A DNA stretch of 64,000 bases from Serripes groenlandicus. Its lineage: Eukaryota > Mollusca > Bivalvia > Cardiida > Cardiidae. Position 1 is the first letter of the stretch; each line of letters begins with the position of its first letter. Of the stretch, positions 35,601 through 43,149 are shown in pieces. The DNA lies in NCBI GenBank assembly GCA_031761405.1, contig JASEVX010000008.1, positions 40,336,675 to 40,400,674 of the forward strand, written 5' to 3'. Made by a program: the position numbers and the translations under genes. The notes beneath the pieces are model-generated. The model saw nothing but the letters and a program-made list of their open reading frames with translations. It was not told the DNA's origin and ran no database searches.

Positions 35601-38600
35601 TATAGCCGCTGACGAAAGAATCTGGCCGATTTTCAAATAAATTTGTAGAAATGTTCCTTGGGTGACTCTATATCAAATTCCACCAAGCCATGTTGATTGG
35701 TCTTAAAATATGACCACCAGGGGGCGGGGCTGTTTGGAGATTTAATTGACTAATTTACTTTGAGGGAAAAAAGTATCACCTATTTGTCTGTCAATTCCAT
35801 GCTTTTGTGTTGGCTTTTTCTTAACCCTTCCACACATACAAGAAATCTGCAGCAGCCGACTTTGAACATACCCGTAACTTTCTGGAAACTCCCTTTAAAT
35901 TAAAGTACAATAATTGAATAGAGTTGAAACATGGTGATAAATGGAGAAATTGCTTGTTTTGAGCAATTCCTTCTTTTGTCGCCTTGATTTCACAAAGGCA
36001 TCAGAAAGCGTCTATATCAGGGAAAGGGTTCACAACTTTACCATCAAATGGTAAAAACAATTATAGAATACAGTCGAAGACATAAGGGCAAACAGTGAAA
36101 GTGCTCACTCATTATGCTTCTGTATGTTGGAAAGGGTTAAGCGTAATATTTTATAACAATTCATACTGGTGATTTCTCAAAAATTACTAACTGAACATTA
36201 CTGATAATTGACTCCGTGGTGTAGTGATTAAAACATCAGTCAACTGAGGGTGAAACCTGTGTTTGATTCATGGTTGGTTTATTGTAAATATTCTAATTTT
36301 GACTTCCTTCCTAGGTACTCGGGGTTCAGGGTTATCATATCAACTAATGTATCTGTGTTGTGATAAATATGCCAGTGATATTGGTAATTTACTGTGGCAA
36401 TGCTGTTGCATAGCTGACATTCCGTTGAAACCGCATCAACACCATTCAAATTGAGACTTTGTAATGTAGTGCAAACCTTTAGTACTTTAATAGAGGTTAA
36501 GCACTTTTATCTGTTTTGATTTGACTTTTTGTGTCACCTGCCATGGCATGTACACATAGGAATCCCTTCTCCTTCATCTGCCCGTCACAATTTTGCAAAC
36601 TAATATGTTGTCAGGTAACATTGTTATTGAGTTGTGGCCATGTAAAAATGTTTCCGACATACATCAAATCTGTAGCAGACGACTTTGAAACAATATGTAG
36701 ATTATGGAAAATCTCTATAAGGGAAAGTTTAATTATTGAAAAGTGGTGTAAACAGTGTGGTGGCAAAAGGAGAAATTGCTTGTTATGAGCAATTTCTGCT
36801 TTTGCCATAATGTTTTGAAAAGCCTCTGTATAGAGAAAGAGTTAATTTTGGGTATTTCTTTGATAACAGAGATTATAGAAGAGAGAACATGTCAACATTG
36901 GTCTACATGGTGAACTCCGCATGGTTGTATTCCTACTATTGGTGTTCGGGAGTTAGGTATACACACACAGACTATCTACAGGAAATAGATCAACTGGAGG
37001 CCCCAATATGGAATCTTGTGAGTTAATTAACCCTTTCCCACATACAGCAAATCTGCAGCAGACGAATTTGAAAATATGGTGACAAAACCTGAAAAACCTC
37101 CGTCAAAGAGAGCTCAATTGTTAAGTAATGTTGATAACATTGTGGCCAAATGGGAAATTGCTCATCACGAACAATTTTACCTTTGGCCGCAATGTTTTCA
37201 AGAGTCCTCTGCTGGTAATTATTAAATTGATATAAACTTTTTGTACACTTACAATTTTAAACCACTTTCTAACTTGTAGATGCATTTAGAACATCTGTAA
37301 CAGATGACTTTTAAAACATCATGGCAAAAAGGAGACTCTTGCTCAGAATGAGCAATTTTTCCTACTGCAACAATGTTGTTAACTCGATTCATTAATTACA
37401 TTTTGACTTATAGTGATTTTACCTATTTTTGCCTAGATGTTTTTCAAAGTGGTCTGCTGCAGACTTCTTGTATTACAGTGAGTGTTCACATATATAATCT
37501 TGAGAACTGAAAGTAAAATTCGAGAAAGAGGTGAAAAACATCATAGGAAAGAGAAGGATTATTCTCCACGAATATGATTGCTTTCAAAATTTGTCTGTCT
37601 AATACTATCAAATGTGACCTTTTAATTGAAAGGGTAATATTACTTTCCCATCTGCCAGTTGAAGGTCAATTGGATTATTTAGCTGTGATAAAATAGAATT
37701 GTTAACCTTCCTTTTTCATGTGCAGATGCATTTTTCTTAATCTACACAGGCAACGTTTGAAGACATTAAAGCAAAAGGAAATATTTCTCACAAAGAGCAA
37801 CTTCACCTTTTGCCTCAATGTTTTTCATCTGTATTCAAATAATTTATAGAAATTTAGTTTTCGAAATCGTTTGCTGCAGATTTTTTTACTTGGAAAGGAT
37901 AATCGTCACAGATAGCATACCTTGAAAAGTAGGGCTTCTTTCATTGAGAAATCAAATTTGATTCTTATCAATATGGTCGATTTAGGTTAACCCTTACCAA
38001 CATACAATAAATCAGCAGCAGACGACTTTGAAAACATTTAGATAACAATATCAAAATTCTCTATAAACAATGCATAATTTTTGAAAAGGGTTTAAATCAT
38101 TGCGGAAAAAGGATAAATTGCTCAGAATACTCCTCTGTACTTTACCTGAAAGCTGATTTTCATATGTTGATATTATATTTTCAGGCTCCTGATGTATACA
38201 GAGCAATGTGGATCACCATTGATATCATCTCAGCAATATCAATCATAACAATATTCATAGTCAATAGGTGGGTTTCTGTTACACATAGGATGAGATATGA
38301 GAGAGTGAATTGGTCATTTACCAAACGATATCTCACTTTATACCAAACAAAACCCTATGATGTAGGTACTCAAAAGTATCGTCTCTGTGGAAACACACAA
38401 CATAGGGTTTAACCCTTTCCTTCATATAGACGCTTTCTGACGCCTCTGCAAAAACAGAGTTTGGTTAAAGTCTATATCTCAAAAACTATCTAATGCATTG
38501 CATTGAAACTTTATACAGCCCTTCTCAACCATCACACCTATGTAAATGATCTATCTTGCATAAAAAGCAAATTATCGCCCTTTATTATTTGACTTAGAAA

Positions 38601-39487
38601 CTCTGGTTAAAGTTTTGCATGCAACTACATATCTCAGTAACTAAGCAGCGGTTGAATAGATGAACGCACTTACGGACAGATCTTGTTGTATTGGTCTGTT
38701 CTAGAGTTTACGAAATACAATTGTATATATTGCTGGTTCATGTCAGACCTACTAATTTACTACAGTTTGGTAACTTTGTTGGTTGTAATAACCTTTGAAC
38801 AGTCGAGAGGCCATATTTCTCCATCAAAACTCAGTCAAGTCAGTATCTGGATCTATTGGGTTAGAAAAAAGGTTACTTTGTCAAATTGCTTTCAAAATGA
38901 GCAATATCTCCTTTTGCCACAATAATTTTAACTTTATTGATAATTCAATAACCATACTCTAATTTATTGATAGTTACCATATATTTGCTTGGATATTTCA
39001 AAGTCATCTGCTGCAGATCTTTTGTATGTGGGAGAAGATTGACGGACATTAAATAATGATGTGATGGTTTATTTCTTTCAGATGTAGACTAAAGAGGAAT
39101 AAATATGGACCAGAGCAGGTGTCTCTCAATTCTAATTCCACACATAACAGCTGGGGGAGGAGACTTTCTCGGCGTTCCATGAAAGAAAAATTGATATTAA
39201 AAGATGTTCCATCTAGTATCTACGATTTTGAACCTGATGACGAATTAGGGATATCAAGCAATGGATATGATGCAACTGTCAACCTCGAGGATGGACGAGT
39301 TTTAGCACAGGCATTCCGCGCCAGTTACCATAGCAATATGAGTGATAGCAATAGCATAACTGGTGCCCAGGATGGAAACAGAAGTAGTTATATAGAAGGG
39401 GTACCAAGTGAAAATGGGGATACATATCATAGCAACAGGAGTAGTTACCATAGCAACATATATCAAACTGAGGCAGAAATTGCCTGA
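23651..39487 (+). CDS. GDPD5-like: Glycerophosphodiester phosphodiesterase, GDE2/GDPD5-like (13 coding exons; overall span)
   Basis: A complete spliced gene. It joins 23706-23822, 24832-24935, 26545-26638, 27585-27743, 29589-29682, 30065-30210, 31215-31300, 32048-32216, 33007-33228, 34335-34483, 36870-37017, 38185-38267 and 39082-39487, in frame throughout, giving about 658 residues (human GDPD5 is about 605). The product has six predicted membrane spans (near 44-64, 86-108, 123-142, 161-179, 193-212, 504-522) with an extracellular GDPD domain between spans 5 and 6, and cytosolic ends. Catalytic and metal residues are present: His233-Arg234, Glu242 in PEN, Glu261 and Asp263 in FELD, His282 in MHD. 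Family members at the cell surface cleave GPI anchors (GDE2) or glycerophosphodiesters. The N-terminus MVSHAQLQNY and CMTGVLGCRW matches GDPD5, so GDE2 fits best over GDE3 or GDE6. A possible 5'UTR acceptor (TTGAACACAG) ends at 23650. Confidence 0.93.
23706..23822 (+). CDS. GDE2-like exon 1 (start codon)
   Basis: Residues 1-39. ATG at 23706 begins MVSHAQLQNY, and the cytosolic N-terminal motif CMTGVLGCRWHRY follows. Cys25 lies where human GDE2 has its redox-sensitive Cys25. Ends AATAAG before GTATTA. Confidence 0.9.
24051..24264. repeat. MITE family M1 copy in intron 1
   Basis: TTATCCCTTTCCCACATAC at the left and GAGAGAAAGGGTTA at the right. It forms part of the segment duplicated at 24338-24820. 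Confidence 0.75.
24338..24820 (+). repeat. Tandem duplicate of exon 1 3' half plus intron 1
   Basis: Repeats 23756-24337 with about 95 percent visual identity. The exon-like part 24350-24405 encodes the same GVLGCRWHRYKQSK segment but lacks the start codon. A potential acceptor GTATGACAG precedes it, but inclusion would add 56 nt and read GCG TGC TAG, a stop. It is a pseudo-exon. The M1 copy inside lost its left end. Confidence 0.8.
24588..24746. repeat. MITE family M1 copy, left-truncated, within the duplicate
   Basis: Copy of the 24051-24264 element. It has GAGCAATGTCTCCTTTTGCC and GTCTGCTGCAGAGGCGTC, ending ACGAGGGAAAGGGTTA. Confidence 0.75.
24832..24935 (+). CDS. GDE2-like exon 2
   Basis: Residues 40-73 plus 2 nt. 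Acceptor CCACTTTCAG, donor GTAAGT. Encodes membrane span 1 (WFTFLLLTSLFVIFWFYSIL) and the loop KNDKYTLD. Confidence 0.9.
24970..25271 (-). repeat. tRNA-derived SINE (family S2), minus strand
   Basis: Complement of the S2 tail (TTGAATGATTGGGTTTTAAC) near 24970 and of the tRNA-like head (GGTAGCTCAGCCGGTTGC) near 25260. Lies in intron 2. Confidence 0.75.
25277..25450. repeat. MITE family M1 copy, degraded
   Basis: CAAATCTGCAGCAG at the left, ATGATGAGCAG centre, AGATTTGACAAAGGGTTTAA at the right. Confidence 0.65.
25462..25676. repeat. MITE family M1, clearest TTAA copy
   Basis: Runs from TTAACCCTTTCCCTCATAT to ATGAGGGAAAGGGTTAA, so TTAA lies on both ends. It starts 12 bp after the preceding M1 copy. 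Internal inverted blocks are GACAAAAGAAGAAGTTGC and GCAATTTCTCCTTTTGCC. Confidence 0.9.
25826..26470. repeat. Mosaic of short inverted words, unidentified element
   Basis: Begins near GCTGCGTTTACACTAGG. The left half is rich in AGCGTG, GATTGTGACG and CGTAGT words and the right half in their complements (CACGCT, ACTACG, ATCACGCTC), giving a diffuse foldback rather than clean arms. Not assignable to a family. Confidence 0.45.
26545..26638 (+). CDS. GDE2-like exon 3
   Basis: Residues 74-105. Acceptor GTATTCCAG, donor GTAAGG. Encodes EFMYGQVKRWVSWY and most of membrane span 2. Confidence 0.9.
26670..26985 (-). repeat. tRNA-derived SINE (family S2), minus strand
   Basis: Tail complement ATTGATTGATTGGGGTTAATG, body, and tRNA-like head complement. 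Its head end (26871-26985) is duplicated in tandem at 26986-27107 with few changes. Confidence 0.7.
26986..27107 (-). repeat. Tandem duplicate of SINE head region
   Basis: Repeats 26871-26985 including CCATGTACAGTCCCTGTTAG and GGCGCTTTCAATCTGCCTTG. It keeps 7 bp (GAGCCTC) that the first copy lost. Confidence 0.75.
27335..27527. repeat. MITE family M1 copy in intron 3
   Basis: TTAATCCTTTCCCACATACA start, GTCGTCTGCTGCAG and TATGTGGGAAAAGTT end. It stops 58 bp before exon 4. Confidence 0.8.
27585..27743 (+). CDS. GDE2-like exon 4
   Basis: Residues 106-158, phase 0 to 0. Acceptor ACATTTCAG, donor GTGAGT. Encodes LCHIIQGHQLFIHPVH, span 3 and DLWIEEFDVVYLSFQ, matching the LCH and WEDEW regions of human GDPD5. 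Confidence 0.92.
27764..27985. repeat. MITE family M1 copy starting beside the exon 4 donor
   Basis: TTCCCCACTTGCAGACAC left end about 20 nt after the donor, and right end TATGTGGGAATGGGTT. Confidence 0.75.
28116..28297. mobile_element. Tc1/mariner-type MITE (family M5)
   Basis: Inverted ends CAGTCAAACTTGTCTTAA and ATTAGCG-type complement (right end ACAAGTTTGACTG), flanked by TA at 28114-28115 and 28298-28299. 182 bp, no coding capacity. Confidence 0.8.
28783..29430 (+). mobile_element. LINE relic (post-RT part of ORF2), second lineage
   Basis: 28791-29027 encodes HIDYCYTIWG, FQKRAAQTILDK, TPSEELFQELKRMKFQDR and ILVYKSL, the conserved segment after reverse transcriptase in CR1/Jockey-like LINEs. 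Later sequence is out of frame. The 3' end is AATAAAG followed by (TTA)n near 29420. This differs from the IYGELGR lineage of the other copies. Confidence 0.8.
29589..29682 (+). CDS. GDE2-like exon 5
   Basis: Residues 159-189 plus 1 nt. Acceptor ATTTTGTAG, donor GTAAGT. Encodes membrane span 4 (GPFLQIGAVCLMTLLSWTI). Confidence 0.9.
29701..29956. repeat. MITE family M1 copy filling intron 5
   Basis: Degraded left end TCTTTTCCTGATAAAG, GATAACTTTTGAAAACATTG, right end TGCATGTGGGAAAGGTTAA. It takes up most of the 382-bp intron. Confidence 0.7.
30065..30210 (+). CDS. GDE2-like exon 6 (start of GDPD domain)
   Basis: Residues 190-238. Acceptor CTTATTTCAG, donor GTAAGT. Encodes membrane span 5, then KPKLVAHRGD with catalytic His233 and Arg234. 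Confidence 0.93.
30806..31003. mobile_element. Fold-back MITE family M2 copy in intron 6
   Basis: Central inverted pair ATGTTGTAGGTACTTAAGA and TTTTGAGTACCCACAACAT around CTCAATGAGACG. Ends CAGCCTGATGTCTAGC and ATCTAGTCTTCTG are diverged copies of the CAGAGC ends. Confidence 0.7.
31215..31300 (+). CDS. GDE2-like exon 7
   Basis: Residues 239-266 plus 2 nt. Acceptor TTATTTTCAG, donor GTAATG. Encodes MAPENTVISF and GFELDVMI with Glu242, Glu261 and Asp263. Confidence 0.93.
31343..31560. repeat. MITE family M1 copy in intron 7
   Basis: TTTACCCTTTCACACAC start, GGCAAAAGGAGAAATTGCTC pairing with GAGCAATTTCTTCTTTTGCC, and CTGTATGTGGGAAAGGGTTA end. Confidence 0.85.
31659..31775. repeat. MITE family M1 short copy
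   Basis: TTACCCTTTCCTTCATGGAC start and GCGTCTGTTAGTGGGAACA end. The middle is deleted. Confidence 0.65.
31805..32007. mobile_element. Fold-back MITE family M2 copy with poly-G tract
   Basis: CAGAGCTCTTGATAAGG start, TATGTTGTGGGTACTGAAAA inverted arm, CCTCTG end. A G-run of about 17 lies near 31960. It ends 40 nt before exon 8. Confidence 0.75.
32048..32216 (+). CDS. GDE2-like exon 8
   Basis: Residues 267-323. Acceptor TTGTTGTAG, donor GTAAGT. Encodes GTLFVMHDSSLERTTN with His282 and AGTWFLK, both characteristic of the family. Confidence 0.93.
32480..32720 (+). mobile_element. TGTCCCCCGC-type element in intron 8
   Basis: Hairpin start CCCCCGCTTTAGCGAAAGCG then GTGGGG, followed by (CAGTCCGT)n and GACCTTGACCCTGGCGGGGG near the end. 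Architecture (hairpin, CCGTC run, unique body) parallels the AGCTC elements. Confidence 0.5.
32761..32984. repeat. MITE family M1 copy ending beside exon 9
   Basis: CTTTTCCCACATGAAGACGC start and TTGCTGCAGATTTGTTG end with TTGGGAAAGGGTAA. The last base is 22 nt before exon 9. Confidence 0.8.
33007..33228 (+). CDS. GDE2-like exon 9
   Basis: Residues 324-397, phase 0 to 0. Acceptor CCTTTTCAG, donor GTAAGT. Encodes DDPFGTVSSIS, the IPLFSEVLEIAKNNSKFIIF strand-helix and a stretch aligning with human LLNLRDPP. Confidence 0.93.
33250..33474. repeat. MITE family M1 copy starting beside the exon 9 donor
   Basis: CACTTTCCAACCTGCAGAC start, about 21 nt after the donor, and TATGAGGGAAAGGGTTAA end. Confidence 0.8.
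33471..33617. repeat. MITE family M1 copy, abutting the previous one
   Basis: Starts TTAAACCTTTCCCACATAC, sharing the TTAA at the end of the previous copy. It is internally deleted and ends GGAAATGGGTTAA. Confidence 0.8.
34006..34212. repeat. MITE family M1 copy in intron 9
   Basis: TTAACCCTTTTCCCACATAC start, CTATGCTGCAGAGGTGTC and GAAAGAGGTAAT end. Confidence 0.75.
34335..34483 (+). CDS. GDE2-like exon 10
   Basis: Residues 398-446 plus 2 nt. Acceptor CAATTTCAG, donor GTAAAG. Encodes IFWLGNNDQSS and GINFINGAASIDLLR. Confidence 0.9.
34494..34630. repeat. MITE family M1 copy at the exon 10 donor, right half lost
   Basis: TTAACCATTTACCACATGCC starts 11 nt after the donor. The right half is replaced by the AGCTC-type element that follows. 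Confidence 0.65.
34636..35735 (+). mobile_element. AGCTC-type element A7 in intron 10
   Basis: Starts AGCTCCACTGTCTGAAAGCC after TTTT. About five units of 160-175 bp carry TATGGCTATAGTGAAAACTT, GCCATGTTGATTGGTCG and CAGGGGGCGGGGC. No CTTGTT end was found. Confidence 0.65.
35821..36031. repeat. MITE family M1 copy in intron 10
   Basis: TTAACCCTTCCACACATACA start, AAATTGCTTGTTTTGAGCAA palindrome, TATCAGGGAAAGGGTT end. Confidence 0.8.
36035..36140. repeat. MITE family M1 fragment
   Basis: Only the last third and the end CTGTATGTTGGAAAGGGTTAA remain, directly after the previous copy. Confidence 0.6.
36205..36275 (+). repeat. tRNA-like SINE head fragment
   Basis: CCGTGGTGTAGTGATTAAAAC (A-box-like) and TGTTTGATTCATGG (B-box-like) with tRNA spacing. 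Confidence 0.5.
36641..36845. repeat. MITE family M1 copy ending beside exon 11
   Basis: ATACATCAAATCTGTAGCAG left end, AAATTGCTTGTTATGAGCAA palindrome, AGAGAAAGAGTTAA right end, 24 nt before exon 11. Confidence 0.75.
36870..37017 (+). CDS. GDE2-like exon 11
   Basis: Residues 447-496. Acceptor TTGATAACAG, donor GTGAGT. Encodes MSTLVYMVNSAWLYSYYWCS and the end of the GDPD barrel (human VNLYTVNAPWLFSLLWCAG). Confidence 0.93.
37027..37215. repeat. MITE family M1 copy 9 nt after the exon 11 donor
   Basis: TTAACCCTTTCCCACATACA start directly after GTGAGTTAA. The right end is missing after GTCCTCTGCTG. Confidence 0.85.
37255..37480. repeat. MITE family M1 copy, diverged
   Basis: AACCACTTTCTAACTTGTAG start, GAATGAGCAATTTTTCC centre, GGTCTGCTGCAGACTTCTTG end. 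Confidence 0.65.
37702..37902. repeat. MITE family M1 copy
   Basis: TTAACCTTCCTTTTTCATGT start, CACAAAGAGCAACTTCACC centre, TTGCTGCAGATTTTTTTACT end. Confidence 0.7.
37987..38140. repeat. MITE family M1 copy, right end lost
   Basis: TTAACCCTTACCAACATACA start and CAGCAGACGACTTTGAAAAC. It stops shortly before exon 12. Confidence 0.7.
38185..38267 (+). CDS. GDE2-like exon 12
   Basis: Residues 497-523 plus 2 nt. Acceptor TATATTTTCAG, donor GTGGGT. Encodes membrane span 6 (AMWITIDIISAISIITIFIV). Confidence 0.9.
38290..38412. repeat. Fold-back MITE family M2 fragment
   Basis: CCTATGATGTAGGTACTCAA and the complementary CACAACATAGGGTTT. The outer ends are lost. Confidence 0.6.
38456..38697 (+). 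mobile_element. A3-family element, 3' fragment
   Basis: TTAAAGTTTTGCATGCAACT and GCATTGCATTGAAACTTTAT units as in 18251-20754, ending GGACAGATCTTGTT, the expected terminus. Confidence 0.65.
38870..39040. repeat. MITE family M1 copy before exon 13
   Basis: GAGCAATATCTCCTTTTGCC, TCATCTGCTGCAGATCTTTT and TATGTGGGAGAAGATT end, 42 nt before exon 13. Confidence 0.7.
39082..39487 (+). CDS. GDE2-like exon 13 (C-terminal tail, stop)
   Basis: Residues 524-658 and TGA at 39485-39487. Acceptor TTTCTTTCAG. Begins CRLKRNKYGPEQVSLNSNS, then SMKEKLILKDV, aligning with human MKEKLIFSE. The distal tail is low complexity with four YHSN motifs (SYHSN, TYHSN, SYHSN and context NRSSY) and many Ser/Asn. No cysteine follows the juxtamembrane one, so the partner of Cys25 described for human GDE2 (Cys576) is not present here. 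Confidence 0.9.
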
Positions 39488-39854
39488 CACAAATCAAACT
39501 CAAATTAGTGATAGATAAATACTTTTTCATTTTTAACCTTTTCCTGTTATTGACAATATTGTGGTAAAAAGAATAAACTGCTCATAATAAGCACTTTTTC
39601 CACATTGCTTTCAGCGATATGAAAGTAAAATGTTCAATGTTTAAGATATTGCGTTGTGTTTCCTAAGATGTTTTAGAATAGGAACACTCAGAATTGATCA
39701 AAGGTAAATATTGATAGGAATTGATAAAGGTTTATATAAGTGAGAGTATTGACAGAAATTGTGATATTTATCAGATAAATGTTATATGATATACCATAAA
39801 GCTTTAAAGTGTGATAATATCACAGACAAAGTTGTTAAAGCAATATTCTTGGAC
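39488..39854. other. Likely 3' UTR of the GDE2-like gene
   Basis: Follows the stop. Contains an M1 remnant at about 39535-39610. No polyadenylation site can be chosen with confidence. Confidence 0.4.
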
Positions 39855-40066
39855 TTTTACCCTTTCCCACAGACGACTTTGAAAACATCTCAACATTGCG
39901 ACAGAAATTGGGAAAAATTCTATAAATGAAGGTGTTATTATTGAATACAATTCAAAACATTTTTGAAAAAGGAGAAATTGCTCTTAACTAGCAATTTCTT
40001 CTTTTGCTACAATTATGTTGTCTGCTGCTGATTTACCCAAATGGGTCTTCATGTTGGAAAGGAATA
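39855..40066. repeat. MITE family M1 copy
   Basis: TTTACCCTTTCCCACAGACG start (left end shortened), TTGCTCTTAACTAGCAATTT centre, ATGTTGGAAAGGAATAA end. Confidence 0.75.
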
Positions 40067-40270
40067 ATAAAAGAACCTGTTTTAGCGCAGACCTTATTAA
40101 GCAAAGATTCTAGATTACAGTGACCTAGTTTTAAAAATATATATTACATGAACTCTGATGCAGGAAACATGTTTTGTTAAGCGTGAATCTCTTTTTCAGT
40201 CAGTAAGTGGGCCTTTTGTCTGCATTCAAAAGCTTGAATCTTTGTTGAGTAAATTTCTTTATCAGTTTTT

Positions 40271-40411
40271 AGCTCGACTTTTGAAAGAACGAGAGCTATT
40301 GTCATGACCCTGGCGTCGTCCGGTTACGTTTTTTTGTTCAGCTCAGCTTTTTTTTTTCTTCTGTTTTCTCCCTATCAGTCGAGCGTCTGTGCCGTACGCG
40401 GTGCTCTTGTT
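40271..40411 (+). mobile_element. Short AGCTC...CTTGTT element A8 (141 bp)
   Basis: TTTTT then AGCTCGACTTTTGAAAGAAC with a hairpin to GAGAGCT, the words CCCTGGCGTCGTCCGG, and the end GCGGTGCTCTTGTT followed by A. It is the smallest complete example of the type. Confidence 0.75.
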
Positions 40412-40769
40412 ATAGATAGACATGTATTTCAATGGGATCTTGGCCATGAAATGCAAGACTTCATTTTGGATCAAATCCATTGAATCTTTGAATTTTTCTT
40501 TCTTCAAACTTTTGACTTATTATGTCTTACATGTAGACTTTGTGGAGAAGAGTATTTCTTTGGGTATTCACAAAATTAATGTTTTGTCCAATTTATTAAT
40601 ATTTTGTTGAGCAAAGATTTTCATTATTTTATATACATGTATTTTAATGAGCATTGGGAATGTGAAAGATATACCTGATTTTTGCTTTAAATCCATTTAA
40701 CCGGTTATCTGATATGCTGTGGTATTAAAATTGGAACTGTCCCAAAGAGATGAAATAAATTCTGAAGAA

Positions 40770-40915
40770 ATGACACATTTGCAGCAGAAAATGTTTCTCT
40801 TTTTTCCACAATGTTTACAACTTTAGTCTTTAACTTTACTTTCCTATTTATAGATTTTCCATATTTTTACCTAGATGTTTTTCATGGTTGTCTGCTGCAG
40901 ATTTGTTAAACATCA
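40770..40915. repeat. MITE family M1 fragment
   Basis: TTTCTCTTTTTTCCACAATG and GTTGTCTGCTGCAGATTTGT. Ends lost. Confidence 0.6.
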
Positions 40916-40919
40916 CATT

Positions 40920-42500
40920 TCTTACAACAGAGGCCTGAATTCACCAATCATTCTAAATATTCTAAACTTGTGTTACTTTCTGAATAATAAGTTAGAGTGA
41001 TACTAAACTTGATTGGTGAATATGGCTCCTGCACTTGTTGCATTCTTTCAAGGCAACTGGCTACCTACCCCTTGATTGAAATATCAAAGCATTTTATTTG
41101 GACAGTACAGCATAAATTTATGATCTTATTCAATGATGCCTCTTCACATCATCAGTAAGGAAACCACCATGGTCGAGAGAGGTTATCGAAAGGGATTTGG
41201 AACCAGGTGACTTGTGTTGCCAACATATTAGGCAGTTATAGGCATCATGGCATTCTGGGATCAATTCTCCAATCTTCATACATTGATTGTTAAATGGTAG
41301 GCGACACATTAGGTCATTCAAAAACTAATGTTTTTGCCAAAGAAATTGTTACGAGATTGTTCAAGTATTGTTCTGAAGGTTTAAAGCTTTAGTCTGTGTT
41401 GTTGCATTCATAAATACATATATTTTAAGTTTTACTTACACAGCTTTTTTCAAGATTATAAACACTGCGAGAAATGTACTATTATTATTGTTATTATAAC
41501 TCAACAATATTGACCTGATCTTGACCTTTGTGCAAAAAAAATGTGATTATGATGTACATGTATTGTCATCAAAATGTTATGAATGTGTTGTTATTCCACC
41601 AATTGTATTTTCATGAAACGAATCACATCTTGAAAAGTATACAGGTAAACGAAGGGCAGGATCAGGTCAAAATTGTCAAGTGACACACGCATATCTACTT
41701 CAAGTGACTATTTAACCATGATTTGTTTATGTAACTTGCCATCATACTTTTATGTATAATATTTTGTTATAACTTGGCATATATAAACAGGAATTTGACT
41801 TTTTGTTAAAACATTTTCATAATAAAAATGATCTTTTCAGATTAAAAGTTATCTTATGATTACTATAATCAACGTTTCTTGCTTTATATGTTGACAAATT
41901 GGCATTATGTGCTTATTTATTAACTGTCCTAACCTGGGGTTGTGGGGGGCGAAACACACACAAACAAACCTGAAAATATATCAAGTAAATAGTTCGTAAT
42001 TTGGTTGAAGGGTGCAAAATTGTGTGACAAACTGTCACTCTTCCTCTTCAGATGTTTATGATGCAGTAGACACAGAAAGTTGCATATGAAGAAAAAACGA
42101 GTTTTGACGAGTTCAACAGTATTTGAATTATATCAGAGCGGCCCGTTCACATACCCATGTGTTTCCTGACTTTCTCACACTAGTAATACACACAACATTC
42201 TTCCCAGGTTATTGGCTACCTTCAAACATAGACTATTACACCCATTGAATAATACTCGGCACTATGACTATTGTCAATAAATGGAGTGAATTAATTGGAG
42301 TGTCGGCCATCGCTGTTATCGTAGCTCGGCACAAACTTATGATGAAGTGAACATTCGCAAAAACCATTAACAATACCTTATACATGGTCTAATTAATAAC
42401 GGGACAAAACATGAGCAATTAATTTTATCCTGCAAAAACAAGGCTTTGGCTGATACAATAACAATTGATCAGAATGATAAAAATAAACATCAAAACTAAG
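40920..42500. other. No supported gene; SINE remnants
   Basis: AT-rich. A minus-strand S2-like remnant lies at about 42130-42260 (CCCATGTGTTTCCTGACTTT). An antisense open stretch at 41130-41321 has no recognisable domain. Confidence 0.35.
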
Positions 42501-42509
42501 AAAACTTCT

Positions 42510-42722
42510 ACACTTTTTCAACACACAGGGAATCTGAAGCAGACGACTTTAAAAATATCAAGACAAAAAAAAAAAAAAATTGAGTATAATTATTGAATAG
42601 AATTGAAAACATTGTTGAAGGCATTGTGGAAAAAGAGAAAATGCTTATCATGAGCAATTTCTCCTTTTGCTACAATGTTTTCCAAAGTTGTCTGCTGCAG
42701 ATGCATTAAAATGCAGGGTTCA
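42510..42722. repeat. MITE family M1 copy with poly-A expansion
   Basis: CTGAAGCAGACGACTTTAAA, an A-run near 42570, CTTATCATGAGCAATTTCTC centre and GTCTGCTGCAGATGCATT end. Confidence 0.7.
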
Positions 42723-42922
42723 AAATCAATAAGTTATAAATAATCTTTGGTGGGTATTATTAGGATCCATACTTTTGTCTTACCTGTCCCTGTATAATAA
42801 TGATGAGAATCTACTCACTTTGTATGAGCTATGTACAGTAAAATCAACCATTAGGGATCTGCTACCATACATTACACATTCATCTACCAAACAACCTGGA
42901 GGTTGATCTGAATCAGCACATT

Positions 42923-43149
42923 CAACCCTTTCCCACATACAGAGGCTTTCTGATGCCTCTGCAGATAACGACTTTTGTTTTCAACTTTATTCAATAATTG
43001 TTCTTTCATTTATAAAGAGTTTCAATATTTTTTAATAAATGTGTTTAAGGTTGGAAACCTTGCGGCAATCTTGAGCAATTTCTCCTTTTACCACAATGTT
43101 TTCAAAAGCTGTATGCTGCAGAGGCGTCTATATGTGCAAAAGGGCTAAT
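42923..43149. repeat. MITE family M1 copy
   Basis: CAACCCTTTCCCACATACAG start, GAGCAATTTCTCCTTTTACC, GCTGCAGAGGCGTCTATATG end. Confidence 0.8.

Noticed and set aside
39279..39530. Minus-strand open frames over GDE2-like exon 13
   Set aside because: Antisense shadow of the repetitive tail codons.
41130..41321. Minus-strand 63-codon frame with several Cys/His
   Set aside because: No domain, no splice partner and AT-rich surroundings; likely chance.
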